From assembly GCA_009840005.1 (NCBI GenBank), contig VXOR01000106.1, positions 39,637-103,636 of the forward strand: a stretch of 64,000 nucleotides of DNA, in the 5' to 3' direction. Every line of letters starts with the position of its first letter. The stretch's first letter is position 1. Below, piece by piece: positions 41,095 through 49,204 of this stretch. The DNA is from Gemmatimonadota bacterium (lineage in GTDB: Bacteria; Latescibacterota; UBA2968; UBA8231). A program made the translations under genes and the position numbers. Below the pieces are notes generated by a model that was given only the letters and a program-made list of their open reading frames with translations, was not told the origin of the DNA and searched no databases.

Positions 41095-41315
41095 GCGGTT
41101 TGCTCCTCGTCCTCTGCGTCCAACTCGGACGGCCAAGCGTAGTTGACCAGCAAGACCATCAGCCCGGTGGCGGCCACGCAGAAGCCGATGTGGTAGAGCA
41201 AGCCGATGGGCAGCCCCAAGACGATGCGCGGATCGTCCCAGAGCCAGAGGTCGTTGTGCAGGAGATAGAGAACCAAAATCCCCAAGTAGAGGCGGCGGCG
41301 GACGGTGGCTTTCAC
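41091..41315 (-). CDS. DUF3311 small membrane partner of the symporter
   Basis: Predicted 74 residues from GTG 41315, which overlaps the stop of the flavoprotein gene (GTGA) and has ggagc upstream. Two membrane helices: RRLYLGILVLYLLHNDLWLW and GLLYHIGFCVAATGLMVLLV; an acidic tail follows. The conserved start of DUF3311 proteins (LHNDLW in place of the more usual form) and its position before an SSS gene support the call. Its stop overlaps the symporter start. Confidence 0.8.
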   Translation of the reverse strand: MKATVRRRLYLGILVLYLLHNDLWLWDDPRIVLGLPIGLLYHIGFCVAATGLMVLLVNYAWPSELDAEDEEQTA

Positions 41316-42568
41316 GGTATTGCTCCTGAAGGTTGCGGGGTTAAGGGAACGGCGGCGGGCATTGGGCAAACCTCGCTCATCGGCCCGAAAATAGGCTCGA
41401 CGCGTTCGCTGAAGAGGTTGCCGCTGAGGACGTCGATGACCCCCTGTTTGCATTCGGGATGGCGCTTGAGGAATTCGGCGAAGCTGAAGTCCTTGGAGTA
41501 GAAGGCGTACACCATTTTGCGCACCGCCTCCATGCCGCGCACTAGCTCCGGCCCGAAACCGCCTAACTGCTCGGCCGAAAAGTTGCCTTTGGCAAAAGCC
41601 TCGGCGATGGCGTCGGCGGCCATTTCGCCGGATTTGAGCGCTAGGTACACGCCCGAGGAATACATCGGGTCGAGAAAGCAGAACGCGTCGCCGACCAGCA
41701 CCCAGCCCTCGCCGGCGATGCGGCTGGCGCGGTAGGAAAAGTCCTTGATGGTTTTGACCGGAAAGAGTTGCTCGGCGTGTTGCAGGCGCTCCTGCATGGG
41801 GCGGCACTTGGCCAGCTCTTGGTCGAATATGGTCTGCGCGTCTTCGCGGCGGCCTTGGACCAAGTAGGAGATCGCGCCGACCACGCCGACGCTGACTTTG
41901 TCGTCGGGCAGGGGGATGTACCAGAACCAGGAATCCCGGTTCTCGGTGTGGAGGATCAAGGTCGCGCCTTCGTCGATGCCCTCGTCGCGCTGGCCGCCGC
42001 GATAGTGGGTGTAGATCGAAGCCTTTTTCAGTTCAGGCTCGGGCTGGGTCAGCTTGAGCTTGCGGCCGATTAGCGCACTCTGGCCGGTGGCATCGACTAC
42101 TACTTGCGCGGCAAAATCGCGGGTTTGGCCATCGGCGAGCTTGGCGCGTACGCCGGTGGCGCGGTCTCCCTCGAACAGGACTTTGAGGACCCGGGCACCT
42201 TGGTGTACTTGGGCACCTTTGGCGCGGGCGTTGTCGAGGAGCATCTCGTCGAATGGACCGCGCAAGACCTGCCAAGTTATTGCGCTTTCGTGGGGGTTGG
42301 TGTCGGAAAAGTAAAAGGGCGTTGAGCCGCGGCCCGACTTGCCGAAAAACTGCACGCTGTGCTTGCGGGGGAAGGCGCTGTCTTTGAGCTGGTCGAGCAC
42401 GCCGAGCCGTTTGAACGTCCAGTATGTTTCCGGCATCAGAGATTCGCCGATGGTGAAGCGGGGGAACTGCTCCCGCTCGAAGAGCTGGACTTGGCGGCCG
42501 GTTGCGGCGACGAGGGCAGCTACGGTGCTGCCGGCGGGGCCGCCGCCGATGACGATGACGTCGCTCAC
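41312..42568 (-). CDS. Flavin-dependent halogenase-like oxidoreductase
   Basis: Predicted 418 residues from GTG 42568. FAD-binding GGGPAGS (about 8-14) and ESLMPETYWTFKRLG; halogenase-type WFWYIP (W-x-W-x-I-P, about residue 212), and GEGWVLVGDAFCFLDPMYSS (about 282-301) where the Asp in DP is the position that links FAD covalently in CmlS-type halogenases. This combination fits the CmlS/PltA branch of FADH2-dependent halogenases, although many homologues are dehydrogenases or reductases. A flavin reductase is not adjacent. The gene is translationally coupled to a 59-residue protein upstream and to the DUF3311-SSS pair downstream, suggesting one operon in which an imported solute may be modified. 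Confidence 0.75.
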   Translation of the reverse strand: MSDVIVIGGGPAGSTVAALVAATGRQVQLFEREQFPRFTIGESLMPETYWTFKRLGVLDQLKDSAFPRKHSVQFFGKSGRGSTPFYFSDTNPHESAITWQVLRGPFDEMLLDNARAKGAQVHQGARVLKVLFEGDRATGVRAKLADGQTRDFAAQVVVDATGQSALIGRKLKLTQPEPELKKASIYTHYRGGQRDEGIDEGATLILHTENRDSWFWYIPLPDDKVSVGVVGAISYLVQGRREDAQTIFDQELAKCRPMQERLQHAEQLFPVKTIKDFSYRASRIAGEGWVLVGDAFCFLDPMYSSGVYLALKSGEMAADAIAEAFAKGNFSAEQLGGFGPELVRGMEAVRKMVYAFYSKDFSFAEFLKRHPECKQGVIDVLSGNLFSERVEPIFGPMSEVCPMPAAVPLTPQPSGAIP

Positions 42569-42744
42569 CCTAGGTCTGTGGCTTTTTGAGCTTTCGCTCT
42601 GAGCCGTGGATTTGGCCCGCGCCGGATAAGACGATCTGTATATTTGCCTTGCGCCTCGGACAGATAGTCGGCATAAGTTTGCCCTTTGCCCTCACAGGCG
42701 CGTTCTATGTCGCGGCGAATGGTACGCAACTGATCCTGTTCCAT
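42565..42744 (-). CDS. 59-residue basic protein coupled to the flavoprotein
   Basis: ATG 42744 to TGA 42565, overlapping the flavoprotein start (GTGA). The sequence is charged and helical (LRTIRRDIERACEGKG, QTYADYLSEAQGKYTDRLIR) with a basic tail; no signal or membrane helix. It is too short to assign by family memory. The four-base overlap and codon usage argue that it is translated. Confidence 0.55.
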   Translation of the reverse strand: MEQDQLRTIRRDIERACEGKGQTYADYLSEAQGKYTDRLIRRGPNPRLRAKAQKATDLG

Positions 42745-42767
42745 TAGATGACCTCTATGCGTGGTCG

Positions 42768-43034
42768 TTATCCGGGTAGCTTGTTGAGGATGCTGAGCAA
42801 CAAGCTACCTATGGCGATTAGGGTTGTTATTTGGATACCGATCAGCCAACGAAATTGTGCGGATTGGCGTTGCTCTAAGGCGTCGATGCGGGCGTTGATC
42901 TGGCGGCCTTGCTCCACTACAGCGCGTTCAATGCTGTCCAATCGGCGATCTAACTGCTCGGCAATGCCTTCCAGCCGTCCAATGCGGCGGTCGTGGTCTT
43001 GGGCTTGGGTTAGGGGTTGGGGGTTCTCGGTCAT
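42768..43034 (-). CDS. Small coiled-coil protein with C-terminal membrane helix
   Basis: Predicted 88 residues. Residues 12-60 form a heptad coiled coil (RRIGRLEGIAEQLDRRLDSI, INARIDALEQRQ); one transmembrane helix at about 63-85 (WLIGIQITTLIAIGSLLLSI). Similar in design to small XhlA-like or DUF-type membrane proteins found widely. Preceded by ggagag ribosome site. It is 23 bp upstream of the 59-residue protein and could be part of that operon. Function unknown. Confidence 0.65.
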   Translation of the reverse strand: MTENPQPLTQAQDHDRRIGRLEGIAEQLDRRLDSIERAVVEQGRQINARIDALEQRQSAQFRWLIGIQITTLIAIGSLLLSILNKLPG

Positions 43035-43151
43035 GGTCTCTCCTTCGTTAGGGGATAGAGGTTCAAATTAAGAACGTTTCTTGGGGCCTGCCTTTCAAGG
43101 TACAAACTGATGTTACGCAGCGTTCTCAATATCGGCCACCGGCTTAGTCGG

Positions 43152-43193
43152 CGTCGAGGACGGGACGCCCTCGACGCGGGCAAGATGCCCGCG
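43152..43193. repeat. Two adjacent short hairpins in an intergenic gap
   Basis: cgtcgagg/cctcgacg (43152-43176) and cgcgggc/gcccgcg (43175-43193) form back-to-back stems in the 248-bp gap between the CoA ligase stop and the small coiled-coil gene start. They probably contribute to termination or are palindromic repeats; nothing else is seen in this gap. Confidence 0.5.
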
Positions 43194-43282
43194 ATCCCAG
43201 CGGGAAGTGGGCCGAAAACCAACCACCGGACACTGGATGCACAACATCAGATACAAAGAGAACGTGGACTGGGGTTGGTCGC

Positions 43283-44584
43283 TCACGGGTGGCTCCGGTG
43301 ATCGGTGAAGCGCTGGGCTTTGAGTTCAAAGCGCGGCAGGGTGTTTGGCGCGGCGATTTGGATGGCGGCGCGCAGGCCCAGCCGGTGGGCGAGGGCGCGT
43401 GCTACTTGGTCGGCGGTGTCGTTGGCATTGCCGTCGAGTTCTAGGCGCACTTCCAACTCGTCCAGTGCTTTGCGCCGGTGGACGTCCACGGCGAATTCGG
43501 TGACTGCGGGAAACTGGCGCACGACGTTTTCGATGGCGCTGGGATAGACGACTACGCCGCGGATGAGCAAGGCGTCGTCGAGGCGGCCAATGACGCCGCC
43601 TTGGAGCCGTTGGAAGGTGCGGCCGCAAGCGCAGGGCGCGCGATTGAGGGCGACGCGGTCGCCGGTGCGGTAGCGGATAACCGGCATCCCGGTGCGGCCT
43701 AAGTTGGTGATGATTAGCTCGCCCTCGTCGGCGGGGGTGCCGCTTTGCGGATCGACGATCTCGCAGATGAACTCGCCCTCGTTGAGGTGCAAGCCGGCCT
43801 GTTCGCGGCAGTCGAAACCCCAAGCGCCGACCTCGGTGGCCCCGGCGTGGTCGGAGCAGCGGGCACCCCAAGTGCGCTCGAGTTGGGCGCGGGTAGCGGG
43901 GAGGTTTGCGCCCGGCTCGCCCGCGTGGATGGTGGTGCGTACGCTGCTGGCGGCGAGGTCGAGGCCGCGCTCGCGTCCTACTTCGCCTAAGTGCAAGGCA
44001 TACGTTGGTGTACAGACGAGGACGGTGATTTCGTTTTCGATGATGGCGTCTAGGCGCTGCGCCGAAGACATGCCGCCGCCGGGGACGATCAGTGCGCCGA
44101 TGTGGCTGGCTCCTTGGTGCCCGCTCCAGAAGCCGATGAACGGGCCAAAGGAGAAGGCGAAAAAGATGCGGTCGCGGTCGCCGACGCCCGCAGCGCGATA
44201 GACTTGAGCCCAGCAGCGGCCCCACCAGTCCCAGCTTTCGGCCGTGTCGAGCCAGCGCAGGCGCTGGCCAGTGGTGCCGGAGGTCTGGTGGATGCGGGTG
44301 TAGCATTCGGGCGGATAGGTGAGGTTGGTGCCATAGGGCGGATGGGCGACTTGGTCGGCGGAAAGTTCGGCGCGGGTGGTGAAGGGGAGGCGGGCCAAGA
44401 CTTCGGCGAGCTCAGTCGAGTCGTCGTCCAAAGCGGCGATGTCCTCGGCTTGTGTGATCCCGGCCGCGTTGAGCTTCTGGCGGTAAAATGCGTTCGTCGC
44501 CAGCACTTGGCCCAACAGGGCGTGCAGACGTTGAAGCTGGTGCTCGGCCAGCGCGTCGCGGCTGAGATGTTCGCAGTTGCTCAA
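43283..44584 (-). CDS. Phenylacetate-CoA-ligase-like AMP-forming enzyme
   Basis: Predicted 433 residues from TTG 44584, which overlaps the TonB receptor stop (TTGA); the longer frame is shadow sequence. PaaK-type landmarks: ARLPFTTRAEL, the P-loop YTRIHQTSGTTGQRLRW, then HAGEPGANLPATRAQLE, CSDHAGATEVGAWGFDC, ELIITNLGRTGMPVIRYRTG and GRLDDALLIRGVVVYPSAIE. It activates an aryl or small organic acid as acyl-CoA via an acyl-AMP. A short palindromic element adds DSTELAEV between AALDD and LARLPFTT. It is the last gene of the radical SAM-propeller-TonB operon. Confidence 0.88.
   Translation of the reverse strand: MSNCEHLSRDALAEHQLQRLHALLGQVLATNAFYRQKLNAAGITQAEDIAALDDDSTELAEVLARLPFTTRAELSADQVAHPPYGTNLTYPPECYTRIHQTSGTTGQRLRWLDTAESWDWWGRCWAQVYRAAGVGDRDRIFFAFSFGPFIGFWSGHQGASHIGALIVPGGGMSSAQRLDAIIENEITVLVCTPTYALHLGEVGRERGLDLAASSVRTTIHAGEPGANLPATRAQLERTWGARCSDHAGATEVGAWGFDCREQAGLHLNEGEFICEIVDPQSGTPADEGELIITNLGRTGMPVIRYRTGDRVALNRAPCACGRTFQRLQGGVIGRLDDALLIRGVVVYPSAIENVVRQFPAVTEFAVDVHRRKALDELEVRLELDGNANDTADQVARALAHRLGLRAAIQIAAPNTLPRFELKAQRFTDHRSHP
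44400..44425. repeat. In-gene palindromic element, copy E (short)
   Basis: About 26 bp, acttcggcgagctcagtcg with tcgtcgt after it, inside the CoA ligase gene. It adds about eight residues (DSTELAEV) to a loop before the conserved ARLPFTT. Confidence 0.8.
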
Positions 44585-46716
44585 AGCGAATAACCGAGGG
44601 TCGCCTTGAAGGAGAAAGGGGCAGCCGGGATGACCGAGGCGGCACCGAAGCCTCGGGTTTCGTATTCGCTGCCGGTCAGGTTCTTGAGGTTGATCCGCAG
44701 CAGCCCCGGTCCTTGGCGGTAAGTCAGCCCGCAGTCGAGCGTCAGCGCGCCGTCGATCTGATAGACATTGTCCTCGGCCACGAACTGGTTGCCGACGTAG
44801 CGGATGCCGGCGGCCAAGGTGAGGTTTTCGCCCAAGTCGCGGGCGGCCCACAGCGTCAAAAGGTGTTCGGGAGCGAAGGCTGGCACATTGCCCGTGCGGT
44901 TGAAGACTTGGGGGACGAAGCCCTCGGCAGTGGGGACCATTACGGATTCATTGAAGCGCGTCAGTTCGGCGTCCAAAAAGGCATAGGTGCCTTGGGTGTA
45001 CCATCCCTGGGCTAGACGCGCTGCCAGTTCCAACTCCAAGCCCCGGGTGTGCTGGTCGCCGAGTTGCTGGGTGATGCCGTTGTCGTCGGGGATGGCGATG
45101 TGCTCTTTGTCGAGGTTGAAGACGGCGAGGTTGGCGGTGAGGTTGCCGTCGAGCAGCGCGGCTTTGGCACCGATTTCGTACTGGGTGCTTTCCTCGGGGT
45201 CGCGGTCGCCTACTACTTGAGAGGAAGGCGGAGCAAAGGCGCGGCCCGCATTGGCGTAGAGCGAGAAGGTTTGAGTGGGAGCGAAAATTGCGCCGATCAT
45301 CGGGCTTAGCTGCCGGTACTCGCGCTGGGTGGCGGTGAGGTCGTCTTCGTAGTCGATCCGGTCGAAGCGGCCCCCGAGTAGTAGCTCGAAGTGGGGGCTA
45401 AAAATTATGCGGTCAACAATGTAGGGTGCCAGCGTTTGCGCGGTGGCTTGGGCGGCGGTTGCTTGGTCGGGCAGGGGGACCACGAGGGAATCGGTCCCGG
45501 CTTCTGCTGGCATGAAGGGGGCCAGACTCGGCGGCAACGTCGCGTCGAGGGTGAACAGATTGACAAACGAAAGCAACGCCACGTCGAGGGTGAAGTCGTC
45601 GGCGTGATTGGCGATCTCCAAGCCAAAGAGGAGTTGGTGTTCAATACCGCTGGTTTGCAGTCTTAGCAGCCCTTCGAGTTGGTTGCCGACGATCTGCTGC
45701 TGGTCGTCGAGGTCGAGCAACGTGCGGGCGAGGTCTAGGGAGCCCGTCGCGTTGGGAAAGGCCCCGTTGAAGAGGGTGCCCTGCGAGGGCCAGTCGAGGC
45801 TGGTGTAGTAGAGTTTGTCGCGCAAAGTGAAATTAGGCCCTAGATGCCACTCGTAGTAGGCGCGCAAGCGCAGGATGGTCTGTTCGGAAAGATCGAAGGG
45901 CGATTGGTAGGAACGGGTGCGCGGCACGTCGGGCAGCGCGCCGCCGACGATGGGCAGCCCCGAGTCGGACTGATGTTCGCTCGTCAAGTACTCAAAGTCG
46001 AGGTGCAGCGTCGAGCGCTCGCCGAGGTTCAGCCGCAGCGTTGGATTTACGGCGAGAATTGAGCTGTTTTTGTCGTCGCGGTAGCCTTCCGCGTCCTGCC
46101 ACAGGGCGTTGAGACGCAGGGCGAGGTTTTGGTCGGGCAGGGGGTGGCCGGCGTCGAGGGTGGCGCGGTAGGTGGAGAAGCTGCCTAAGGAGGCGTTGAC
46201 GCGGGCGAAGTTGCCCACTGGGACTGGCCGTTTGCGGACGAGGTTGATGGTGCCTGATAGTGGGTTGCCGCCGTAGAGGAAGGCACCGGGGCCTTTGAGG
46301 GCCTCGACGCGATCCACATTGTAGAGCTGGTAAAAGGTCGCTTCGGGTTCGGGGGTTCCGTCGGAGAGTACTAAGCCGTTGGCGAGCGAGTCGAAGCCGC
46401 GCAGGTAGAACAGGTCGTGGACGCCGAAATTGGTGTGGACGCCGACGCCACTGACATTGGCTAGCGCGTCGCTGAGGGTCGCGCCGTCCTGAGTTTCGAT
46501 CAGGGCTTGGGGGACGATCCCGACGCTCAAGGGGGTCTTGTTCAGGGGTAGCGGCATTTTGGTAGCGATGGCGTTGGCGCGGGGAATGGCCAGTCGCGAG
46601 CCGGTGACGATGGTTTCATCGACGACGTGGAGTGAGTCGTCGGCACTTTGGGCGTGGACGAAGGGTGTAGGTACCGTCAAGGTAAAAATTAACAGGATGC
46701 CACGGACATTTATCAT
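44581..46716 (-). CDS. TonB-dependent siderophore-type receptor
   Basis: Predicted 711 residues with a signal peptide (ILLIFTLTVPTPFVHA). TonB box candidate DETIVTG right after; plug domain with LSVGIVPQALIETQDGATLS, DLFYLRGFD and VEALKGPGAFLYGGNPLSGT; then a 22-strand-like barrel ending in aromatic-terminated strands (PFSFKATLGYSL). The plug is typical of FpvA/FhuA-like siderophore receptors. It is coupled by four-base overlaps to three propeller proteins upstream and a CoA ligase downstream, so its ligand probably relates to this operon rather than to generic siderophores. Ligand unknown. Confidence 0.9.
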   Translation of the reverse strand: MINVRGILLIFTLTVPTPFVHAQSADDSLHVVDETIVTGSRLAIPRANAIATKMPLPLNKTPLSVGIVPQALIETQDGATLSDALANVSGVGVHTNFGVHDLFYLRGFDSLANGLVLSDGTPEPEATFYQLYNVDRVEALKGPGAFLYGGNPLSGTINLVRKRPVPVGNFARVNASLGSFSTYRATLDAGHPLPDQNLALRLNALWQDAEGYRDDKNSSILAVNPTLRLNLGERSTLHLDFEYLTSEHQSDSGLPIVGGALPDVPRTRSYQSPFDLSEQTILRLRAYYEWHLGPNFTLRDKLYYTSLDWPSQGTLFNGAFPNATGSLDLARTLLDLDDQQQIVGNQLEGLLRLQTSGIEHQLLFGLEIANHADDFTLDVALLSFVNLFTLDATLPPSLAPFMPAEAGTDSLVVPLPDQATAAQATAQTLAPYIVDRIIFSPHFELLLGGRFDRIDYEDDLTATQREYRQLSPMIGAIFAPTQTFSLYANAGRAFAPPSSQVVGDRDPEESTQYEIGAKAALLDGNLTANLAVFNLDKEHIAIPDDNGITQQLGDQHTRGLELELAARLAQGWYTQGTYAFLDAELTRFNESVMVPTAEGFVPQVFNRTGNVPAFAPEHLLTLWAARDLGENLTLAAGIRYVGNQFVAEDNVYQIDGALTLDCGLTYRQGPGLLRINLKNLTGSEYETRGFGAASVIPAAPFSFKATLGYSL

Positions 46717-47966
46717 TGAGTTGCTCCTACCAAGTTTATGTTCATGCAGACGATTTCCTTATCGTCGCGGAGGTAAATCCGGCCATCGGCAAGTGAGGGG
46801 ACGGTCTCACATCTGCTGCGGCGGGAGACTTGGACGTTGGCCTTTTCGACGAAGCCTGCGGGCGTGGCTTCAGCTATGCCGAGATTGCAGCGTTCGCCTA
46901 AGATGACAAGGTGGCCGTCGGCGACGATCAGAGTGCCCTTGCCATAGCCCCGAGCCTGCCATTTTTCCTCGCCAGTCTCGGCGTCGAGGCATTTGAGAAT
47001 TGAGCCATCGAAACCGTAGAGATGCCCTTGGTAGTAGATGGAGGTGGCGGAGTGGTTTTGCATGTTATTATTGCGCCAGACCTCGGCCACTTCATAGCCC
47101 TTGTCTGTGGCGGTGACTTCCACCACAGAGCCGCCCATGCCGGAGCTGGAGGAGATAAAGAAGCGATTAGGCGGGATAAAAACCGGGGTGGCAGCGTTGG
47201 TGGATTGGCTGGTTATATAGGGATATTGCCACAGCACCCGGCCTTTCTGTGGTGCGACCGCGATCAGCCCGTAGCCGGTGAAAAACACTGCTTGGCGCGT
47301 TTGGCCGATGGTGGCGATGATGGGAGAGGAATAGCCTCTCTCGTCGCTGCCAGTGTTCCAGGCAACCTCGCCGTTGGTTTTGTCAAAGGCCATCAGCGAA
47401 TGACCATTCTTACCGCCCGCTTCGATTAAGACGAGGTTCCTATCGACTAGCGGCGACGCTCCAAAGCTTTTACCGCCCCTCACGCTGTCGAATTCGAGCA
47501 CTATATCGCGGCTCCATCGTTGGGTGCCGAACTGGCTGTCGAGCGCGAGGAATTTGCCATGGGCGCTGAAGACATAGACCATCTTGCCGTCAACCGTGGG
47601 AGTGGCACGCGGACTGCGGCTGTCTCGCTGTCCCGAGGGATCGTTGCCGGTGGTGGGGGTGCGCCACATCACTTCGCCATTGCGGGCGTCGAGACAGACT
47701 GCGTATGCCTCTCCACTGTGGATGTACATTGTATAGAGGCGATCACCGACTACGGACAGGCCGGAAGAGCCCGGCCCGGCATGGACGCGCCAGGACTCTC
47801 TAAAAGAGGGCACTTTGCCGAACAGACCCGTCTCCGACGAAATGCCGTTGCGGTGAGGACCGAGCCATTGTGGCCAGTCCGTCCATTGCCAGTGCGACCA
47901 ATTTTGGGCCACGACCGGCAGGGCACCTAAGACGAGGGCGAACAGGGTGGTGCGTGCGGTGCTCAT
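46713..47966 (-). CDS. Exported PQQ-like beta-propeller protein (tandem copy 3)
   Basis: Predicted 417 residues with signal peptide (TTLFALVLGALPVVA). Opens WPQWLGPHRNGISSETGLFG, followed by six to seven blades (AVCLDARNGEVMWRT; LMAFDKTNGEVAWNT; LKCLDAETGEEKWQARGYGK). Clearly a tandem duplicate of the genes at 47963 and 49201. It has no insertion between GLFG and SWRV, serving as the uninterrupted reference for the element in the 49201 gene. Overlaps both neighbours by four bases (ATGA). Confidence 0.88.
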   Translation of the reverse strand: MSTARTTLFALVLGALPVVAQNWSHWQWTDWPQWLGPHRNGISSETGLFGKVPSFRESWRVHAGPGSSGLSVVGDRLYTMYIHSGEAYAVCLDARNGEVMWRTPTTGNDPSGQRDSRSPRATPTVDGKMVYVFSAHGKFLALDSQFGTQRWSRDIVLEFDSVRGGKSFGASPLVDRNLVLIEAGGKNGHSLMAFDKTNGEVAWNTGSDERGYSSPIIATIGQTRQAVFFTGYGLIAVAPQKGRVLWQYPYITSQSTNAATPVFIPPNRFFISSSSGMGGSVVEVTATDKGYEVAEVWRNNNMQNHSATSIYYQGHLYGFDGSILKCLDAETGEEKWQARGYGKGTLIVADGHLVILGERCNLGIAEATPAGFVEKANVQVSRRSRCETVPSLADGRIYLRDDKEIVCMNINLVGATQ

Positions 47967-49204
47967 TGGGCTGTCCCAACCACGTCTATGCGGACGATTT
48001 CCTTATCGTCGCGGAGGTAGATCCGACCATCGGCGAGTGAGGGAGCTGTCCAGCATTTGCTGCGGAGGACTTGGGTGTTGGCTTTTTCGACGAAGCCTTC
48101 GGGTGTGGCTTTGGCTAGGCCGAGATTGCCGCGTTCGCCCAAGAGGACGAGGTGGCCATCGGCGACGATCAGGGTGCCCTTGCCGTAGCCCCGGGCCTTC
48201 CACTTTTCTTCGCCGGTCTCGGCGTCGAGGCACTTGAGGATCGAGCCGTCAAAGCCGTAGAGGTGGCCTTGGTAGTAGATGGAGGTGGCGAAGTGATTTT
48301 CCATCTCTTTGTTTCGCCAGATCTCCTTTGCACTATAGCCGCGGTCTGTAGCGGAGACCTCCACCACACTGGCACCCGTGCCGTAGCCGGAGGAGATAAA
48401 GAAGCGGTTGGGTGGGATGAAAACCGGGGTGGCGGCGTTGACGTTGTGGCTGGTCGTCCAGGGGTGTTTCCACAGCACTTGGCCGTGTTGCGGCGCGACC
48501 GAGATTAGCCCGTTGCCGGTGAAAAACACCGCTTGCTGCGTTTGGCCGATGGTGGTGGTGATGGGAGAGGAATAGCCCAGCTTGTCGCTGCCGGTTTTCC
48601 AGGCGATGTCGCCGCTGGTTTTGTCAAAGGCGACCAGCGAATGACCGCCCGTTCCACCAGCTTCGATTAGAACGAGGTCTCCTGCAACTAGGGGCGACGG
48701 GCAAAAGCCCCAGCGGGGTTTCTTGCTGCCGAATTCGCGCACTAGGTCGTGGCTCCATTGTTGCGAGCCGGTTTGGCTGTCGAGCGCGTAGAGTTTGCCA
48801 TAGGCGCTAGAGACATAGACCATCCCGTCGTCCACGGTGGGGGTAGCACGCGGACCGTCGCCACCTTGCCGTTCCATTAACATACCGTCGGTGCGGGTGC
48901 GCCACAGCACTTCGCCGTTGCTGGCGTCGAGGCAGACGGCGTATTCATCCCCGCCGTGGATGTACATCGTATAGATGCGATTGCCGACGATGGCTAGGCC
49001 GGAAAAGCCCTTGCCGCCTTGGACGCGCCAGGATTCTTCAAACGACGGCTCGTCGCCGAACAGGCCGGTCTCCGGCGAGATGCCATTGCGGTCGGGGCCG
49101 AGCCATTGCGGCCAGCCTGACGATTGCCAGCGCGACCAATCTTGAGCCACGGCTGGCAAGGCGCATAAAACGAGGGCTAACAGGGCATTGCGCGCGATAC
49201 TCAT
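47963..49204 (-). CDS. Exported PQQ-like beta-propeller protein (tandem copy 2)
   Basis: Predicted 413 residues; signal peptide NALLALVLCALPAVA; mature start WPQWLGPDRNGISPETGLFG. Blade motifs repeat (AVCLDASNGEVLWRT; LVAFDKTSGDIAWKT; LKCLDAETGEEKWKARGYGK). Closest to the 46713 gene. These tandem paralogues may form a periplasmic hetero-oligomer or serve different ligands; no quinone-binding residues are evident. Four-base overlaps with both flanking genes. Confidence 0.88.
   Translation of the reverse strand: MSIARNALLALVLCALPAVAQDWSRWQSSGWPQWLGPDRNGISPETGLFGDEPSFEESWRVQGGKGFSGLAIVGNRIYTMYIHGGDEYAVCLDASNGEVLWRTRTDGMLMERQGGDGPRATPTVDDGMVYVSSAYGKLYALDSQTGSQQWSHDLVREFGSKKPRWGFCPSPLVAGDLVLIEAGGTGGHSLVAFDKTSGDIAWKTGSDKLGYSSPITTTIGQTQQAVFFTGNGLISVAPQHGQVLWKHPWTTSHNVNAATPVFIPPNRFFISSGYGTGASVVEVSATDRGYSAKEIWRNKEMENHFATSIYYQGHLYGFDGSILKCLDAETGEEKWKARGYGKGTLIVADGHLVLLGERGNLGLAKATPEGFVEKANTQVLRSKCWTAPSLADGRIYLRDDKEIVRIDVVGTAQ

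Noticed and set aside
41091..41807. A 238-residue minus-strand protein
   Set aside because: Only its last 74 residues look real (DUF3311); the rest is out-of-frame flavoprotein sequence.
43283..44851. Longer N-terminus of the CoA ligase
   Set aside because: The extension is Arg-rich shadow of the TonB receptor gene. TTG 44584, overlapping the receptor's stop, restores a normal PaaK length.
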